Assembly: GCF_001039355.2 (NCBI RefSeq)
Contig: NW_019775443.1
Coordinates: 143,945-207,944, forward strand
Direction: 5' to 3'
Length of the DNA: 64,000 nucleotides
Origin: Lingula anatina
Lineage: Eukaryota > Brachiopoda > Lingulata > Lingulida > Lingulidae
Shown: positions 61,286 through 64,000 of the stretch, one piece after another
How positions within the stretch are numbered: position 1 is the stretch's first letter
Layout of the letters: each line of letters starts with the position of its first letter
Notes under the pieces: model-generated
The model's database searches: none
The model's input: only the letters and a program-made list of their open reading frames with translations
What the model was told of the DNA's origin: nothing
Position numbers and translations under genes: made by a program

Positions 61286-64000
61286 CTACAATTACATCAA
61301 GATTGTTGGTCAATTAAAGGCCAGAAAAGTGACCATAATGTTCCTCAGGTGCAGGCCAGTGAGCCCAGGCCGCCTGGAGCCTGAAGGGACATCCAAATGA
61401 TGTGGATGAGTTGAAAACAGCCCAATTACTCTCTGGACAATTTGAAAGTAAGCACCTGAAGCTCAGATGATTAAAGGGGCTGATTACTAATGTATATATG
61501 ATGCAATTGCCTTCCATTTTCTTTTAACTCTCGTGACATTGACAAAGCAGCACTAATAATGACACACATTTGAGATACAGAGTGATTTGGGCTCTATTAG
61601 CATACGCTAACTGTCAAACAGGCATTCTTTAGTTCTATTATGACCCATGAAATATCCCAGTCTGTAGTTTTCTTGTAACTGAGCTCTTCTGTGCTAGTGG
61701 GTGTTGGTGATGTAGGACATAAGAGGGTTGTCTCTGTGCTATCATATCCAGTGATATATGTGCAGCATATATAGGATAATAGACATTATGTAGTAGACAT
61801 TATCTTATAGACTTATGTTCAGCAATTTGGAAAGAACTTAATTTTGTTCATTTAAGGAATATTATTTTGGTTATCTTCTACCTTTTACCAGCATGACGGA
61901 ATAAAGATTATTTTTCCATAATATAACTAATGATTTGGTCATAGAGGAAGCAAATATTAAATATTTAAGAAGGTTTAGTGGACCTCTGTACAACTTAGTT
62001 TGTGTTCGTTCTTTCCAATTGGCCCTCAATTTGTAAGAGGTTGTTCTGAATTTGAGCAAAGCAGCAAAATATAATTGACTAAAAATAAAGCTGAAATTTG
62101 GAGGTAATGCGACCGTGCTATATCACATATCAAATTGTAAAAGGCAATCTTTAAAATGTACTTTTGTAGTTTCTGAAAGTTTGAGTTCATACACAATAGA
62201 TGCCTAAAACTTAAATAAAAAAAAAGCATGATAACAAGTGAAAAAAAATGTAAGCATTGAATCCAAAGAAAACTTTCCTATTCCCATGGGACACAATACC
62301 ACCGTGAAGCTGTAATTGCTGTACTTATGACCTTGTGTGCCCTTACTTATTGTATCATGTTTGAAGAATTTTATATAGACTGATCTAAAAAATGGCTTTG
62401 CAAAAGACAACCATTTTTCAAAATCACTCTGTATTATTGTTCAATGTGACCTTTGCCACTTGGGTAGGTAACTTGTGGTATCACCCTATAGCTTAATTGG
62501 GAATGCAGAACATAGAGTCCCCCTAAAAAATATGTTCATGTACAAGATGGTTTTATCTCTGCCTGGGCCTCTCAAAGCGCTATGTGAAATATAGAAGGTA
62601 CATAGTAAAATCAAATGGTCCCACTTTTTATTAATGTGACACGGCAGCGTTGACAAATGATTTAGCCGCATTGATCTATCTGGTCACCAGAGCTGTTATT
62701 ATGGTGACAGTTAAATGCTGGTGATTAAATGGTCAATTGGGCAATTTTCTGTCTGCTTTGGTCAGTTCTATAGCTGATTGTAGAGGTTGGGGCCACTAGA
62801 GAGGCTTGTTTGTATTGATAATAGGATAAACTGTAAATTGCTGTGATTGTTCCATGGGCATGAAAACAGACAAGAAGTCACATAGTGTTGTAGGTACCCA
62901 GGGGTACCACTGAAACATTTCATGCTTGTTGCCCAGTTCTGATGTAACTAGCCACCCAGTAAGTGGTGTAAAAGATATGGACTTATTGGATTTTGTTTAT
63001 GAATAGATACATTGACATATCCCCTTTTCTTGATTCACTTTTCAGGTAGTTACTCTTGCACTGATGAGGCTTTTCTGACTTTTGAAGGGTCATTTGAGTC
63101 ATTCTTGTGAATCATGTACCCTGAACCCCTGGCTAATTTTCCTACTTTTTCAGTGAGGACTGGTCTCAACCAGGTTCTTAAAAGCGCATTTTCTTTTACC
63201 GGTGTAAGAGCGAAGACAGTCTGGGGTGGAAAAATAGGTGACAAAAATGCAATATGACTCATAACTTAAAGCCCACCGCAGTGCATTGCTTTTTTAAAAA
63301 TGGCATCGATTACAGGTTCTTTTTTCACAGAGGTTTCTTTCCCATGCTAGTTAGTTTTTAACCTCTTCGCACCAGGACCATGATTTGAACATTTATGAAG
63401 AGATTTCTTTTATTAGTAGTGGTAATTTTTACCACCTCAAATGTAAAAAGAGAAGATAATAACACCACACTCATAGCCATGTGATAGCTGTACATAACAG
63501 TTTGAATAGGATTCACTTTGCACCACTAACCTGTCATTTCAAAACCGTCTAAAAGGATATCCATTTCGTATCTTATACATCAAGTAAAATAATCTTACAT
63601 TTTCAGTATGAAAAGCTCTCTTGCTGAGGTGTCTGCATTAATCAAACTGTCAGATGAGAAATCTTTGGCCCCTTCTAATTTGAATTGATTCAGAAATTTG
63701 AATATGTAAAGGAACTTTTTACATATTTCAAGTACAACGATGTATTGACATATATATTGCTGCCCTAACGTAAACTTTCAAAATTGTGTATAAGGCATCT
63801 TTGTCCCCCTCCTTCAGTAAACCTTTTTCATGAAAATGAAAGAACTAAGAGTTGAATGTATAAAATCAAATGTTATTATTAATGTTGTCATTATTATAAT
63901 TATTACTGTGATTGTTATTATGATAACCCACTAAAAAGTGATTCAGATATTTATCCTTGAAAACATGTTTTGCTTTATTTCTAAACCATTGTGCGCTCGT

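Larger units (their letters stand above)
58237..64000. other. region downstream of the last resolved RB1CC1 exon
   Basis: It is either the last intron of RB1CC1 or intergenic. No recognised exon, RNA gene or complete transposon was found apart from a relic at 59936-60065 and weak antisense frames at 60937-61285. I looked for the expected last RB1CC1 exon (PxGTKFYR-like) and did not find it. Confidence 0.5.

Noticed and set aside
63130-63240. Possible last RB1CC1 exon (frames reading FYRCK or FTGVRAKTVW)
   Set aside because: The frame with FYR has an upstream stop and a poor acceptor, and neither frame contains the expected PxGTK segment or joins in phase 0 to the exon ending at 57727.

Overview
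The window is nuclear DNA from an intron-rich, AT-rich invertebrate animal. Genes are split by GT-AG introns, intergenic gaps are kilobases long, and there are many microsatellites and palindromic non-autonomous DNA transposons. The protein set (nanos, RNase H1, Elongin C, RB1CC1/FIP200, a DUF547 protein, an ankyrin protein) is metazoan. The overall texture resembles a mollusc or another lophotrochozoan; that placement is an inference from style, not from a diagnostic marker. I see no bacterial operon, CRISPR array, phage, rRNA or recognisable tRNA.

Layout: 1-318 holds two copies of a 159-bp repeat. A two-exon nanos gene (+) lies at 1546-2201, with a long 3' UTR ending near 3472 that contains two adjacent Pumilio-type sites. 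A palindromic MITE with a 9-bp flanking direct repeat is at 4130-4364. The 3' seven exons of a DUF547-domain gene (+) occupy 4839-7198. It converges tail-to-tail with an uncharacterised two-EF-hand protein gene (-) at 7877-13748, whose middle four exons appear twice around a single N. A CRE/NRF1-like promoter block follows at 13852-13893. An intronless ankyrin-repeat gene (+) is at 16391-17938. RNase H1 (+) is at 20952-25375, complete in nine exons and with a possible mitochondrial leader. Elongin C (-) is at 27493-29166 in three exons. It is head-to-head with RB1CC1/FIP200 (+), which starts at 30911 and for which I resolved 25 exons to 57727. The last short exon of RB1CC1 was not found and probably lies beyond the window. 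The gene contains a 10.1-kb intron, a sequencing gap of 70 Ns, a decayed duplicate exon and several transposon copies. The last 6 kb (57728-64000) is intronic or intergenic, with one more palindromic MITE and a weak antisense coding-like patch.

The genes do not form one pathway. RB1CC1 scaffolds the autophagy-initiation kinase complex, Elongin C serves in cullin-RING ubiquitin ligases, RNase H1 removes RNA from RNA-DNA hybrids, and nanos is a germline translational repressor. Only the head-to-head Elongin C/RB1CC1 pair suggests possible shared regulation.

I did not find a convincing new biological system. The observations most worth a second look are the 1.98-kb duplication, which has exactly the form of two unmerged overlapping contig ends; the unrecognised EF-hand protein; the tandem Pumilio sites and shortened zinc-knuckle spacing in nanos; the dual-start arrangement of RNase H1; and the fossil exon copy inside RB1CC1.
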